Assembly: GCA_965198725.1 (NCBI GenBank)
Contig: CBDAPX010000001.1
Location: 2,852,001 to 2,916,000, forward strand
DNA: 64,000 nucleotides
Reading direction: 5' to 3'
Source: CBDAPX01 sp965198725
GTDB lineage: Bacteria > Pseudomonadota > Alphaproteobacteria > Rhodobacterales > Rhodobacteraceae
This document shows, piece after piece, positions 26,553 through 35,273 of this stretch. The first letter of the stretch is position 1. The number at the start of each line of letters is the position of its first letter. The notes beneath the pieces are model-generated. The model was not told the DNA's origin, did no database searches, and saw only the letters and a program-made list of their open reading frames with translations. A program made the translations under genes and the position numbers.

Positions 26553-27317
26553 CTAGCCTGTATAGGTCCAACGGTATTTGGGCGGGGTCGGTCCCTTGTT
26601 GCGGCCACCTTGTTGGGATTGCTCCCATGCATGGGCCAGGATGCCAACGGATCGCGACAGGCAAAACAGTCCGCGCGCCAAGGGCGGGGCAAAGCCAAGT
26701 TCCGCATAAATGACGCCGGTCGCACCGTCGATATTCATTGGAATGGGTCGTGATTTACGCTCGGCCAGCTCCGCCTCGATGCGCCGGGCAACGTCCATGA
26801 ATTGGCCGGAACATGCCCCGGCATCGACCGCTTCTTGGACAAGCGCCATCAACCGGGGTGCACGTGGGTCGGTCGGCGTATGAAACCGGTGGCCAAACCC
26901 CGGGATGATCTTTCCGTGCTCCGCGATCCAATCGTCCAAGGCGGCATCGATGTTGCGGGGATCCGCGTTTACGTGATGGAAAAGCAGCACCGCCTGTTCG
27001 CCCGCGCCCCCGTGCACATCGCCCAACATGTTCACCGCGCTCGCCATGGCGTTGTTCAACGAAAGACCACAGGTCACCGCCATCCGCGCCGTTGCAATCG
27101 ACGGGGCCTGCGGGCCGTGATCAACCGCTGACACGAGTGCCGCTTCAAACAGACGGGCCTGTTCCGGCGTCGGTCGGTCCCCACGAACCATCAGCCAGAT
27201 CATCTCCGGAAAACTGACATGGCCAATCAGGTCTTGAATAGGCGCACCGCGAAGGTGGATGCGCCCGGGTTCCATGTCGATGATTTCGGTCGACCACCAA
27301 TCGCTGACATCGCTCAT
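26553..27317 (-). CDS. Citryl-CoA lyase-like protein (citrate synthase superfamily)
   Basis: A 254-residue cytoplasmic protein, much shorter than citrate synthase (about 430) and close to the stand-alone citryl-CoA lyases. The three catalytic residues are in place: His102 (DVHGGAGEQ), His143 (PGFGHRFH) and Asp197 (NIDGATG). It would cleave a citryl-CoA or similar 3-hydroxy-3-carboxyacyl-CoA into acetyl-CoA and a keto acid. Its start overlaps the stop of the CoA-transferase gene, and both follow tctA, so the substrate is presumably the tricarboxylate imported by TctCBA after activation. The direction in vivo and the exact acyl-CoA are inferred. Confidence 0.8.
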   Translation of the reverse strand: MSDVSDWWSTEIIDMEPGRIHLRGAPIQDLIGHVSFPEMIWLMVRGDRPTPEQARLFEAALVSAVDHGPQAPSIATARMAVTCGLSLNNAMASAVNMLGDVHGGAGEQAVLLFHHVNADPRNIDAALDDWIAEHGKIIPGFGHRFHTPTDPRAPRLMALVQEAVDAGACSGQFMDVARRIEAELAERKSRPIPMNIDGATGVIYAELGFAPPLARGLFCLSRSVGILAHAWEQSQQGGRNKGPTPPKYRWTYTG

Positions 27318-28501
27318 ATCACGCCTTGCTCTTTCAGAATGTCTATGTCCTCGGCGCTAAAGCCCAATTGCGCCCAAATCTCTGAATTATGCGCGCCCAA
27401 GGTCGGCGGCGGCGAATGCGGGGCCGGTCGGACACCGTCAATGACGGTCGGACTGCCCGCCAATTGCAGCGTTTCGTCCGCCATCTGAACATCACCGATC
27501 AACCCACGCCCCGTGATCTGCGGATCGCCCAACACCTCTGGCACGCCCAAAACCGGCCCTGTCGGGACACTGAGATCATTGAGTTCCTTGACCCAGTCCG
27601 CCGAGGGTTTTGTGATCAGAACTTGCTCTAACGCGTGGCGCAGTTTGTAGCGGTTGCGCTTTCGGTCCTCTCGCGTCGCGTAATCGGGATGCTCCAAAAG
27701 GTCCGAACGACCCAAATGAGCGGCCAATGCCTGCCATTGTTCGTCCCGATTGGCGGCGATGTTTATGGGGAAATCAGCCGTGGCAAAGGTGCCGGACGGG
27801 GCCGAGGTCGTGTTCTCATTTCCATTGGCCGCCGGCACGACACCGCCGATCAGGTAGTTGGACACCACCCATCCCATGGTGGAAATGACCGCTTCGGTCA
27901 TCGAAACATCCAGATATGCGCCGCGCGGCTTGGCATTCAGCGCCGCACAGATCGACATCGCCGCGGTCATGCCGCCGATCGTGTCAGCCAGCGGATACCC
28001 CACCCGGTAAGGTGCCGTTTCCGGCCCGCCTGTGATCGACATCACACCACTGATGCCCTGCACAATCTGGTCATAAGCCGGGTCGCCGCGCCTTGGGCCG
28101 GTTTGGCCAAACCCGCTGATCGCGCAGTAGATCAGATTGGGGTTTTCGGCTTTCAGCGTCTCATAGCCCAATCCCAAGCGGTCCATCACACCGGGGCGAA
28201 AGTTTTCAACCAAAACGTCCGCGCTATGGACCATTTGTTTGAGCAAGTCCTTGCCCCGGTCCTGTTTCATATCCAGTGTTACGGACTTTTTTCCGGCATT
28301 CTGGGCGAGAAAGCTGATGCCCATCCCGGCCTTGTTCCGGCTGGGATCCGCGCCGAGGACCCGGGCCAGATCCCCTGCCCCGGGTCGCTCAACCTTGATA
28401 ACCTCGGCCCCCATCATCGCCAGTTGGTAGCAGCAATAGGGTCCGGCCAGAACGTTGGTCAGGTCCAGAACCCGTATGCCACCCAGCGCATCAATCGCCA
28501 T
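27314..28501 (-). CDS. CaiB/BaiF-family (class III) CoA-transferase
   Basis: A 395-residue class III CoA-transferase. It shows RVLDLTNVLAGPYCCYQLAMMGAEVIKVERPG at the N-terminus, VENFRPGVMDRLGLGYE, an active-site Asp candidate in YPLADTIGG and the C-terminal GAHNSEIWAQLGF motif. It overlaps tctA by 11 bp and the lyase by 4 bp. The role inferred from context is transfer of CoA (from succinyl-CoA or acetyl-CoA) to the imported tricarboxylate, making the substrate of the lyase. Related enzymes activate itaconate, mesaconate or citramalate, which are alternative substrates. Confidence 0.85.
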   Translation of the reverse strand: MAIDALGGIRVLDLTNVLAGPYCCYQLAMMGAEVIKVERPGAGDLARVLGADPSRNKAGMGISFLAQNAGKKSVTLDMKQDRGKDLLKQMVHSADVLVENFRPGVMDRLGLGYETLKAENPNLIYCAISGFGQTGPRRGDPAYDQIVQGISGVMSITGGPETAPYRVGYPLADTIGGMTAAMSICAALNAKPRGAYLDVSMTEAVISTMGWVVSNYLIGGVVPAANGNENTTSAPSGTFATADFPINIAANRDEQWQALAAHLGRSDLLEHPDYATREDRKRNRYKLRHALEQVLITKPSADWVKELNDLSVPTGPVLGVPEVLGDPQITGRGLIGDVQMADETLQLAGSPTVIDGVRPAPHSPPPTLGAHNSEIWAQLGFSAEDIDILKEQGVI

Positions 28502-30008
28502 CAGAGACGCCGGCCGCCCGAGCCCGCGCGCGGCGGGCGCGATAGCTGGGCACGATCACCAGCAAAACGGCGATCACCAGCAGGCCCAGCGTCATCGGAC
28601 GATCAAAGACAAAGCCGATCCCGTCATAAAGCTGCATCGAGCGAGCGAAATTGTCTTCCAACATCCCGCCCAGAATGAACCCGATCAACAGCGGTGCCAG
28701 CGGATAGTCCGCAAATCGCAGCACGGTTGCGCAAATCCCCATACCAACTAGGATCAACAGCTCGGTCGCGTTGTTCTGGCCGATATAGCTGCCCATCAAC
28801 GTGAAAAAGAGGATGAACGGGATCAGATAGTTCCGCGGGATGGCGAGCACTTTGGCGATGTAAGGGATCAATGGCAGGTTCAGAACCAAAAGCACAAGGT
28901 TGCCGATATACATCGAGATGATCACCGCCCAGAAAATCTGGGGGTTGACGATCATCAGGCGTGGACCGGGTGTCACGTTGAGTGCGATCAGGGCGCCCAA
29001 AAGGATTGCCGTGGTCCCCGATCCCGGAATGCCCAAGGTCAGCAAAGGTACAAAAGACCCCGTGCAGGCCGCGTTGTTGGCGCTTTCCGGGGCGGCAAGC
29101 CCTTTGATCGAGCCTTCGCCAAATTCGGCCTGTTCTTCCTTGCTGGCGATGTTGCGTTCCACAGCATAGCCCAGGAAAGAGGCGATGGTTGCCCCTGCCC
29201 CCGGCAAAACACCGATGAAAAAGCCCTGGATCGACTGCCGTCCGATCACGGGTGCAATCTTGCGGCCTTCTTCCCGCGAAATGCGCAGATTATCGATCTT
29301 GCCGCCTTCGCCGCCCTGAACAGAACGCGCCGGGTTCAGGACGAGGAAAATCGCCTCGGGCAGCGCAAACATCGCCATGGCCAGCGTAATAAAGCTGAAC
29401 CCGGACTGGAGGTCCATCAGCCCCATGGTAAAGCGCGGCATGTTGAACAGTGCCCCTTCCCCAACGGTCGCCATGATCAACCCCAGCAAGGTCATCAGGA
29501 TCGCCTTGGCCACATTGCCGGTGCCCGCAAAGGCGGCAATGGCGGATAATCCGACAACCATCAGAGCGAAATATTCCGCCGAATGGAAGAGCAATGCCAC
29601 TGTGGACAGCGCAGGTGCAAAGACCATCAGCAAGACGGCCCCAATGGTGCCTCCGCCAAAGGATGCAATGGCGGCGATGGTCAACGCTTTGCCCGCTTGC
29701 CCCTTTCGGGCCATGGGATAGCCGTCAAAACTGGTCGCCACCGTACCGGCAACACCGGGCGCGTTCAGCAAAATGGATGAGGTCGAGCCCCCAAAGATCG
29801 CGCCATAATACACCCCGGCCAACAGGATAAGCGCGGCGGACGGATCACCGATGGTGATGGCTACCGGGATCATGATGGCGATGATGGACATCGGGCCCAG
29901 ACCCGGCAGCATGCCAATAAATGTCCCGATCAGACAGCCCGCGACCACCATCAACAGGTTTTGGACGGAAAACGCGGCGCCGAGGCCGATTAACAAACCT
30001 TCTAACAT
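28491..30008 (-). CDS. tctA: Tripartite tricarboxylate transporter large permease TctA
   Basis: A 505-residue inner-membrane protein with about twelve predicted segments. The TctA hallmark near the N-terminus (GTFIGMLPGLGPMSIIAIMIP) is followed by GAIFGGSTSSILLNAPG and, in the second half, GVLPGAGATIASFLGYAVE and LTLGIPGSGTTAILLGAL. Normal length. A GGGAG site precedes the ATG. It lies 9 bp behind tctB. Proton- or sodium-coupled import of a tricarboxylate captured by TctC. Confidence 0.94.
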   Translation of the reverse strand: MLEGLLIGLGAAFSVQNLLMVVAGCLIGTFIGMLPGLGPMSIIAIMIPVAITIGDPSAALILLAGVYYGAIFGGSTSSILLNAPGVAGTVATSFDGYPMARKGQAGKALTIAAIASFGGGTIGAVLLMVFAPALSTVALLFHSAEYFALMVVGLSAIAAFAGTGNVAKAILMTLLGLIMATVGEGALFNMPRFTMGLMDLQSGFSFITLAMAMFALPEAIFLVLNPARSVQGGEGGKIDNLRISREEGRKIAPVIGRQSIQGFFIGVLPGAGATIASFLGYAVERNIASKEEQAEFGEGSIKGLAAPESANNAACTGSFVPLLTLGIPGSGTTAILLGALIALNVTPGPRLMIVNPQIFWAVIISMYIGNLVLLVLNLPLIPYIAKVLAIPRNYLIPFILFFTLMGSYIGQNNATELLILVGMGICATVLRFADYPLAPLLIGFILGGMLEDNFARSMQLYDGIGFVFDRPMTLGLLVIAVLLVIVPSYRARRARARAAGVSDGD

Positions 30009-30017
30009 AGCGCTCCC

Positions 30018-30503
30018 TCACCCCATGAAGAACGGCCAGGGCCGCAAGAAGATGCCAAGGACCTCGTCGACCAGATACCAGACCACAAAGCTGGCGATGG
30101 CCGCGACGGGCAACAAAACGTGAAACTTGCGTTCGCCCAAGGTGAAGGCACCGCAGGTCAGAAACGCGAAGGTCGCAAAGAGAAACCCACCCGGACGCAA
30201 CATCAGGGCATAGGCGACCATCAATCCCAGAAGGATCAGCGCCTGCCCCAGGTTGTAGTCCGTTAGCCTGCGGTAATCGATGTCCGGCTTTTTATCGCTG
30301 GTCTCGGATTTCTCCAGACCCAACAAGATGATTAGGGATGTCAACGCAGCCATCACCGACAGAATTTTCGGAAAACTGCTTGGCCAAATCGGATTGCGCT
30401 GCATGAACGGTGGCAGCAACTGATCCATCGTAAAGAACGCCGCATATCCATATGCCAACGCTGCGCACAAGATGACGAACGCGATCCAGCGATCGAGTGC
30501 CAT
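30018..30503 (-). CDS. tctB: Tripartite tricarboxylate transporter small permease TctB
   Basis: A 161-residue membrane protein with four predicted segments (about 8-26, 45-62, 85-118 as two closely spaced, 130-155). The FPKILSVMAAL motif after the first segment is typical of TctB. It follows tctC across a hairpin and has a GGGAGGGG site before ATG 30503. Confidence 0.9.
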   Translation of the reverse strand: MALDRWIAFVILCAALAYGYAAFFTMDQLLPPFMQRNPIWPSSFPKILSVMAALTSLIILLGLEKSETSDKKPDIDYRRLTDYNLGQALILLGLMVAYALMLRPGGFLFATFAFLTCGAFTLGERKFHVLLPVAAIASFVVWYLVDEVLGIFLRPWPFFMG

Positions 30504-30530
30504 GTGCTCCCCTCCCCTTGTATTTGAAAT

Positions 30531-30554
30531 GACCGGCCTCGATCGAGGCCGGTC
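30531..30554 (-). terminator. Perfect 24-bp palindrome after tctC
   Basis: Arms GACCGGCCTC and GAGGCCGGTC flank a GATC loop, giving a 10-bp GC stem. It lies 18 bp after the tctC stop and 27 bp before tctB. There is no T run, so mRNA protection or partial termination between binding protein and permeases is more likely than full termination. Confidence 0.7.
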
Positions 30555-30572
30555 TGTGAGTGGTGGCTGGTT

Positions 30573-31547
30573 TTAGAGGAAGCCCAGCTTCTTCATCAGA
30601 TCGCCGATGACCTGTTCCTGACCTTCCAGGAAGCTGCGGAAATCGTCGCCGGAGTTATGGATGTTCACCCAACCGTTGCGCGCGCGCACGGCTTCCCATT
30701 CTGGTGTGTCGTACATCTGGGTGATGGCATCCTGGTACATCGCCAGCTTGTCTGCCGGCAAACCGGGTGCCGCAAAGAAGCCGCGCCAGTTCACAAAGGT
30801 CGTATCGATCCCTTGCTCTTTCATGGTCGGTGCATCCGCGAACGCGTCAACGCGTTCGTCTGCGGTCACGCCAATGATCTTGACCTCGCCCGCTTCGGCC
30901 AGGGCAACTGCTTCGGAAAAGCCGGTCGACAGTGCCTTGATCTCACCAGAGAGCAATGCCGCCATCGCCTTACCACCCGCATCATACGGAATGTACTTTA
31001 CACCCAAGGCGTCTTTGCCCGCAGCTTCCATCACCATGGCCGCAACAAGGTGGTCCATGCCGCCCGGAACCGAACCGCCGCCGATGGCTGTGCTTGACGC
31101 ATCGGCATCATAGGCCGCCAACAGGTCCGCCATCGAGTTGATCGGGCTGTCTTTGCCCACCACCAAGGCGGCATAGTCGCCGATGGTGCCGGAGACCAAT
31201 GTCAGATCCCGGAAGTTGTGCGGGAACACACCGGTCAGCGACCGGATGACAATCGGTGTCGAGTTCACCATCAAGGTACCGTGCTGGCTGTCAGCATTTT
31301 CGATCAGATACCCGATCGCTTTACCGCCGCCGCCACCGGACATGTTTTCATAGGATGCATTGCCGACCAGCCCTGCGCCAGTCAGGGCCTCGCCTGTGCC
31401 GCGTGCGGTGCCGTCCCAGCCGCCACCTGCGCCGCCAGGGATCAGGAAGTGGATGCTGTCAACAACCGGTTCAGCCGCGACCGGACCAGCAAGTGAAAAA
31501 GCCGCAGCAGCGGCGATCAGGGCGCGACGGCCCAGTGTGAATGTCAT
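30573..31547 (-). CDS. tctC: Tripartite tricarboxylate-binding protein TctC
   Basis: A 324-residue periplasmic receptor of the Bug/TctC family. Signal peptide about 1-25 with a twin-arginine-like LGRRALIAA start, then IHFLIPGGAGGGWDGTARGTGEAL and the VWRGF-type FVNWRGFFAAPGLP motif of the family. The start at 31547 has a GGGAGGA site; the frame upstream to 31682 is in the divergent promoter region. First gene of the leftward tctCBA-CoA-transferase-lyase operon, 109 bp from the divergent tctD. Confidence 0.92.
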   Translation of the reverse strand: MTFTLGRRALIAAAAAFSLAGPVAAEPVVDSIHFLIPGGAGGGWDGTARGTGEALTGAGLVGNASYENMSGGGGGKAIGYLIENADSQHGTLMVNSTPIVIRSLTGVFPHNFRDLTLVSGTIGDYAALVVGKDSPINSMADLLAAYDADASSTAIGGGSVPGGMDHLVAAMVMEAAGKDALGVKYIPYDAGGKAMAALLSGEIKALSTGFSEAVALAEAGEVKIIGVTADERVDAFADAPTMKEQGIDTTFVNWRGFFAAPGLPADKLAMYQDAITQMYDTPEWEAVRARNGWVNIHNSGDDFRSFLEGQEQVIGDLMKKLGFL

Positions 31548-31564
31548 GTCAGTTCCTCCCGTTT

Positions 31565-31592
31565 GACATTCGCGACAGTTGTCGCTCATGTC
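31565..31592. promoter_or_regulatory. 28-bp interrupted palindrome upstream of tctC
   Basis: Nested arms GACAT (31565-31569), GCGACA (31572-31577), TGTCGC (31580-31585) and ATGTC (31588-31592) share one centre at 31578.5, with all eleven arm pairs matching. It lies 17 bp upstream of the tctC start codon, in the leader or core promoter. It could be an operator or a leader hairpin. Confidence 0.55.
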
Positions 31593-31609
31593 GGAACAGG
31601 CTGGCGTGG

Positions 31610-31631
31610 AAAGCTGACACAAAGCTGACAC
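31610..31631. promoter_or_regulatory. 11-bp perfect tandem repeat, probable TctD box
   Basis: AAAGCTGACAC occurs twice without a gap (31610-31620 and 31621-31631). OmpR/PhoB-type regulators bind direct repeats with an 11-bp period as head-to-tail dimers, so this is a good candidate site for the TctD-like regulator encoded 26 bp further on. Confidence 0.65.
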
Positions 31632-31656
31632 GCCGATAAGGAAATGAACCGGTGCA

Positions 31657-32322
31657 ATGCGCTTTTTGCTGATCGAGGACAATGCGCGACTGGCAGATGC
31701 CGTGGTCGACAGGTTGAGCCTGGATGGTCATGTGGTGGACCACGCCGGGGATTTGGAAACCGCTTGGGATTTCACAGCAACCACGCGTTACGATTTGATT
31801 TTGCTGGATATTATGTTACCGGACGGCGACGGTCGAACCTTTCTGTCGCGCCACAGGGACAGCCAGCAAAGCACCCCGGTCATTGTGCTGACCGCCCGAT
31901 CCGAAGTGTCCGACCGTGTCAGTATGCTGGACCTTGGCGCGGATGATTTCATGGTCAAGCCCATCGACTTTTCCGAGCTTGAAGCCCGGTGTCGCGCGGT
32001 CTTGAGGCGTGGCAATGGGACCGCGCAAAACCTGACGACCTTGGGTGACATCCGGTTCGATTCGCTTTCCGGCACTTTGAAAAGCACGCAAGGCGACGTG
32101 CAACTGCGCGCCAGAGAGCTGCGGTTGTTCGAGGTTTTTGCCAATGCGCCCGGTCAGATATTTTCGAAATCCGCCCTCGTAGACCGGCTTTTTTCCTACG
32201 AAGAAGACGTGTCCGAAAATGCGATTGAAGTGTATGTCGGGCGTCTGCGTCGCCATCTGGAAGGATCAGACACGCGGATCACCACCGTGCGGGGGCTGGG
32301 CTACAAACTGGACGTCACATGA
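31657..32322 (+). CDS. tctD: OmpR-family response regulator TctD
   Basis: A 221-residue two-component regulator. The receiver domain (1-115) has the acidic pair E7-D8, phospho-acceptor Asp51 (LILLDIMLPDGDG), Thr79 and Lys101. The winged-helix DNA-binding domain covers about 125-220 (LRARELRLFEVFANAPGQ, ENAIEVYVGRLRRHLE). It is divergent from tctC and overlaps tctE by 4 bp, the standard arrangement for citrate-responsive TctD/TctE control. Confidence 0.92.
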   Translation: MRFLLIEDNARLADAVVDRLSLDGHVVDHAGDLETAWDFTATTRYDLILLDIMLPDGDGRTFLSRHRDSQQSTPVIVLTARSEVSDRVSMLDLGADDFMVKPIDFSELEARCRAVLRRGNGTAQNLTTLGDIRFDSLSGTLKSTQGDVQLRARELRLFEVFANAPGQIFSKSALVDRLFSYEEDVSENAIEVYVGRLRRHLEGSDTRITTVRGLGYKLDVT

Positions 32323-33695
32323 GCGTTCCGTTTACCCAAGGGTCGATCCGGCGGCGGTTACTGTTGTCGCTTTTGGCGGGGGCCGCGGTACTGGCCATTG
32401 GCGTCTATCTTGTGATGCAATCGGTTGCCCGGCAGGTCGCACAGGAAAGCCAGGACAACGTTCTGACCGCTTCGGCTTTGTCTATTTTGGATAGCGCCAG
32501 ATCGTCGGGCGGCCTGATCAATGTCGATCTGCCCTATTCCGCCTTGTCCATGTTGGACAGTGTGTCGGAAGAGCGGGTGTTTTACGCCATTCATCTTGGA
32601 CGAGAGTTTCTGAGCGGATACGCCGACCTGCCCCGCGCGGACGGTGCGACCGTCGGCAACCCGGCCTTTCGATCTGAGGATTTTCTGGGCGAAGAAGTCC
32701 GTATTGCCTCGGTGGCCCGTCCGGTTTCGATGGATGAGGGTCAACAGACCTTGCATGTCTCGGTTGCGCAAACGCTGTCAGGACAAAAGTCGACCGTCGC
32801 GCGGTTTTCGCAGACGTCTCTTGCGATTGGTGCTGCGTTCTTCCTGTCGACAGTTGTTTTGGCCTTGATCGTCGCGCGCAGCACAACCCGACCATTGCAC
32901 CGGCTGACGGAATCCGTCTCTCGGCGTGGACCCAAAGATCTGAGCGCGGTCGCCGCCCCGGTTCCGTCAGAAATGACGCCGCTTGTTGCGTCGTTGAACA
33001 CGTTGATGGCGCGGCTGGAAACGTCCCTGTCCAAATCCGAAGACTTCATTGCCGAAGCAGCACATCGGCTGCGGACGCCTTTGGCCATCGTGCGGACCAA
33101 GGCCGAAGTCATGTTGCGTCGGTCAGATGATGTGCAGACCCGACATGCGTTGCACGAATTGATCCATGCGGTGGATGAAAGCTCTCGAACGGCCGGGCAA
33201 CTGTTGGACCATGCGATGGTGGCTTTTCGGCTGGACCAGTTGGCGAATGAGGAAGTGGACCTTGGCCAACTGGCCCATGATACGGTCGAACGATTGCGCC
33301 CCATCTCTGACATCAAGGATGTGGAACTTCTCTTGTCGTCAAACCCGGGCATGATCATTCCCGGGGATCGCATCCTGTTGCAAAACGCGCTGCATAACCT
33401 TCTGGATAACGCGATCAAGTACTGCCCGCCTGGTTCGAAGGTCACCGTCAACGTAATCGACGACGGCGCGGGCTATAAGCTGGACGTTTGCGACAACGGC
33501 GCCGGTTTTCCAGCAAAAGAGATTGCCGATTTGGCCTCACGTTTTTCGCGCGGCACCAATGCCGCAGGTGTTGTTGGGTCCGGTTTGGGGCTCACCATTG
33601 TCAAAGACGTTGTCGAAGCCCATGGCGGTTCTGTCGATTTCACAAATGCACTGGGAGGTGGCGCATGCGTCAGCTGTTACTTTTCGCAGTCCTAG
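32319..33695 (+). CDS. tctE: Sensor histidine kinase TctE
   Basis: A 458-residue inner-membrane kinase. Membrane segments at about 10-32 and 165-187 enclose a periplasmic 2CSK_N-type domain. A HAMP-like linker follows, the H-box has His249 (AEAAHRLRTPLAIV), the N-box is LHNLLDNAIKYCPPGSK, and the ATP-lid has DNGAGFP and GSGLGLTIVKDVVEAHGG. It should sense tricarboxylate or a ligand-loaded periplasmic protein and phosphorylate TctD. The last 31 bp overlap the next gene. Confidence 0.92.
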   Translation: MSVPFTQGSIRRRLLLSLLAGAAVLAIGVYLVMQSVARQVAQESQDNVLTASALSILDSARSSGGLINVDLPYSALSMLDSVSEERVFYAIHLGREFLSGYADLPRADGATVGNPAFRSEDFLGEEVRIASVARPVSMDEGQQTLHVSVAQTLSGQKSTVARFSQTSLAIGAAFFLSTVVLALIVARSTTRPLHRLTESVSRRGPKDLSAVAAPVPSEMTPLVASLNTLMARLETSLSKSEDFIAEAAHRLRTPLAIVRTKAEVMLRRSDDVQTRHALHELIHAVDESSRTAGQLLDHAMVAFRLDQLANEEVDLGQLAHDTVERLRPISDIKDVELLLSSNPGMIIPGDRILLQNALHNLLDNAIKYCPPGSKVTVNVIDDGAGYKLDVCDNGAGFPAKEIADLASRFSRGTNAAGVVGSGLGLTIVKDVVEAHGGSVDFTNALGGGACVSCYFSQS

Positions 33696-34681
33696 TTTTG
33701 GGTCCCGGCGTCGCTGCAGCCTTTGAGATCGAGGAACGCGCACGCTTTGGGCCGAGCGATGCACAACAAGAGCTGCGGATCATTTCCACGGCGGACATCG
33801 CGTATTTCGAGACCGAAATCACGCCCTTTCTGACGCAGAACCCGGATGTGGCGATCGAATACATCGTGGCCAGTTCCACCGACTTGATGCAGGCCCTGAA
33901 TGACGACCAACAATCCTTTGACCTCGCCATTTCCAGCGCAATGGACTTGCAGACGAAACTGGCTAATGACGGCAAGGCACGAACCTATAGCTCGCCAGTG
34001 ACAGCTGGTTTGCCCGAATGGGCCGCTTGGAACGATATGCTCTTTGCCTTCACGCAAGAACCCGCGGCCATCGTGGTGTCGCGAGCGGCTTTTGTCGACA
34101 TGGATATCCCGGAAACGCGGCAGGACCTGATCAGCCTTCTGCGTCAACATCCCGAGCTTTTTGAGGGGCGGGTCGGGACGTATGATGTGCGCCGTTCCGG
34201 GCTTGGCTATCTTTTTGCAACCCAAGACACCCGCGCCTCTGAAACCTATTGGCGACTGACCGAAGTCATGGGGAGCTTAAACGCCCGGCTGTATTGTTGT
34301 TCATCCGACATGATTGATGCGGTCCGGTCCGGCGATTTGGCCATCGCGTATAACGTATTGGGCAGCTATGCACTGAACCGCACAGATGCGACGGACATCG
34401 CCGTCGTGCTGCCAGCCGATTTCACCACCGTGATGATGCGCACCGCATTGATCCCGCAAACTGCGGCAAACCCGGACATGGCAGGCACATTTATCGATTA
34501 CCTTCTTCAACGGGCCCACGGGCAAGACACCGGCAGCACCCTGCGTTCGGGGATCGAACCATCGCTGGCCGAACCCATTCTGAACCGCATACGTATCGGG
34601 CCCGGTCTTTTAGTCTATCTTGATCAACTCAAACGCCGGGCGTTTTTGGCAGAATGGCAAAGCGCAATTCTGCAAAACTGA
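33665..34681 (+). CDS. Periplasmic solute-binding protein coupled to tctE
   Basis: A 338-residue exported protein of the iron/ABC-type substrate-binding superfamily (SBP family 1-like fold). Signal peptide about 1-19. It contains the segments LRIISTADIAYFETEITPFLTQNPDV and GDLAIAYNVLGSYALNR. The ATG at 33665 follows GGGAGGTGGC and lies inside tctE, so it is translationally coupled to the kinase. No ABC permease or ATPase adjoins it, so it is more likely a sensory partner of TctE than a transport receptor. The following 211 bp to the IS end hold no gene that I can see, only short T- and C-rich runs. Confidence 0.8.
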   Translation: MRQLLLFAVLVLGPGVAAAFEIEERARFGPSDAQQELRIISTADIAYFETEITPFLTQNPDVAIEYIVASSTDLMQALNDDQQSFDLAISSAMDLQTKLANDGKARTYSSPVTAGLPEWAAWNDMLFAFTQEPAAIVVSRAAFVDMDIPETRQDLISLLRQHPELFEGRVGTYDVRRSGLGYLFATQDTRASETYWRLTEVMGSLNARLYCCSSDMIDAVRSGDLAIAYNVLGSYALNRTDATDIAVVLPADFTTVMMRTALIPQTAANPDMAGTFIDYLLQRAHGQDTGSTLRSGIEPSLAEPILNRIRIGPGLLVYLDQLKRRAFLAEWQSAILQN

Positions 34682-34940
34682 AGCAGGGCGCGCACGCACC
34701 GCATCCTTTTTTTCTGCATTCAGCTTCCGCTCATGCCCTCTTTTTTGGCGGCATAACCCGGATATCCAAACAACCGCCAACACCCCCCCTGTTACAAAAC
34801 GTTCACAAATTAGGCGCTTCGCACAAAAAATACGCGCCGCCGCCAGTCATGACCGTTTGATGGATCACCAAACCAGAGTCTTCTAGGCAAACTGAAGCGC
34901 CCCTTGTTTGCCGGAGACCCAGAAGTAAGGATACTGGGAC

Positions 34941-35273
34941 ATGGGAAAGACAAAGAACGGAACACGTTATCCAGAGGAATTGCGCGCACGAGCGGTGCGG
35001 ATGGTCTTGGATCACGAGAGCGAATACACGAGCAGATCGGCAGCACTTTTGTCGATCTCTCAGAAGGTTGGGTGCAGCAGAGACAGCCTTCGTATCTGGG
35101 TCAAGCAACACGAGGCGGATACCGGCAAACGCGATGGCGTGACCTCTGCAGAGCGGGATCGCATCAAAGAACTTGAGCGCGAGAACCGGCAGTTGCGTCA
35201 GGCAAATGAGATCCTGAAGAAGGCATCTGCTTATTTTGCTCAGGCGGAGCTCGACCGCCCATTCCGCAAATGA
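34941..35273 (+). CDS. IS3-family OrfA (helix-turn-helix)
   Basis: A 110-residue protein. The HTH_Tnp_1 domain (RYPEELRARAVRMVLDHESEY ... VGCSRDSLRIWVKQHE) is followed by a leucine-zipper segment (RIKELERENRQLRQANEILKKASAYFAQAELD) typical of IS3-group OrfA. Its stop overlaps the orfB start as ATGA. Confidence 0.93.
   Translation: MGKTKNGTRYPEELRARAVRMVLDHESEYTSRSAALLSISQKVGCSRDSLRIWVKQHEADTGKRDGVTSAERDRIKELERENRQLRQANEILKKASAYFAQAELDRPFRK

Noticed and set aside
34682..34892. Possible gene or urtA remnant before the second IS
   Set aside because: No frame in these 211 bp shows homology to UrtA or a coding pattern; only C- and T-rich runs and short open stretches are seen.
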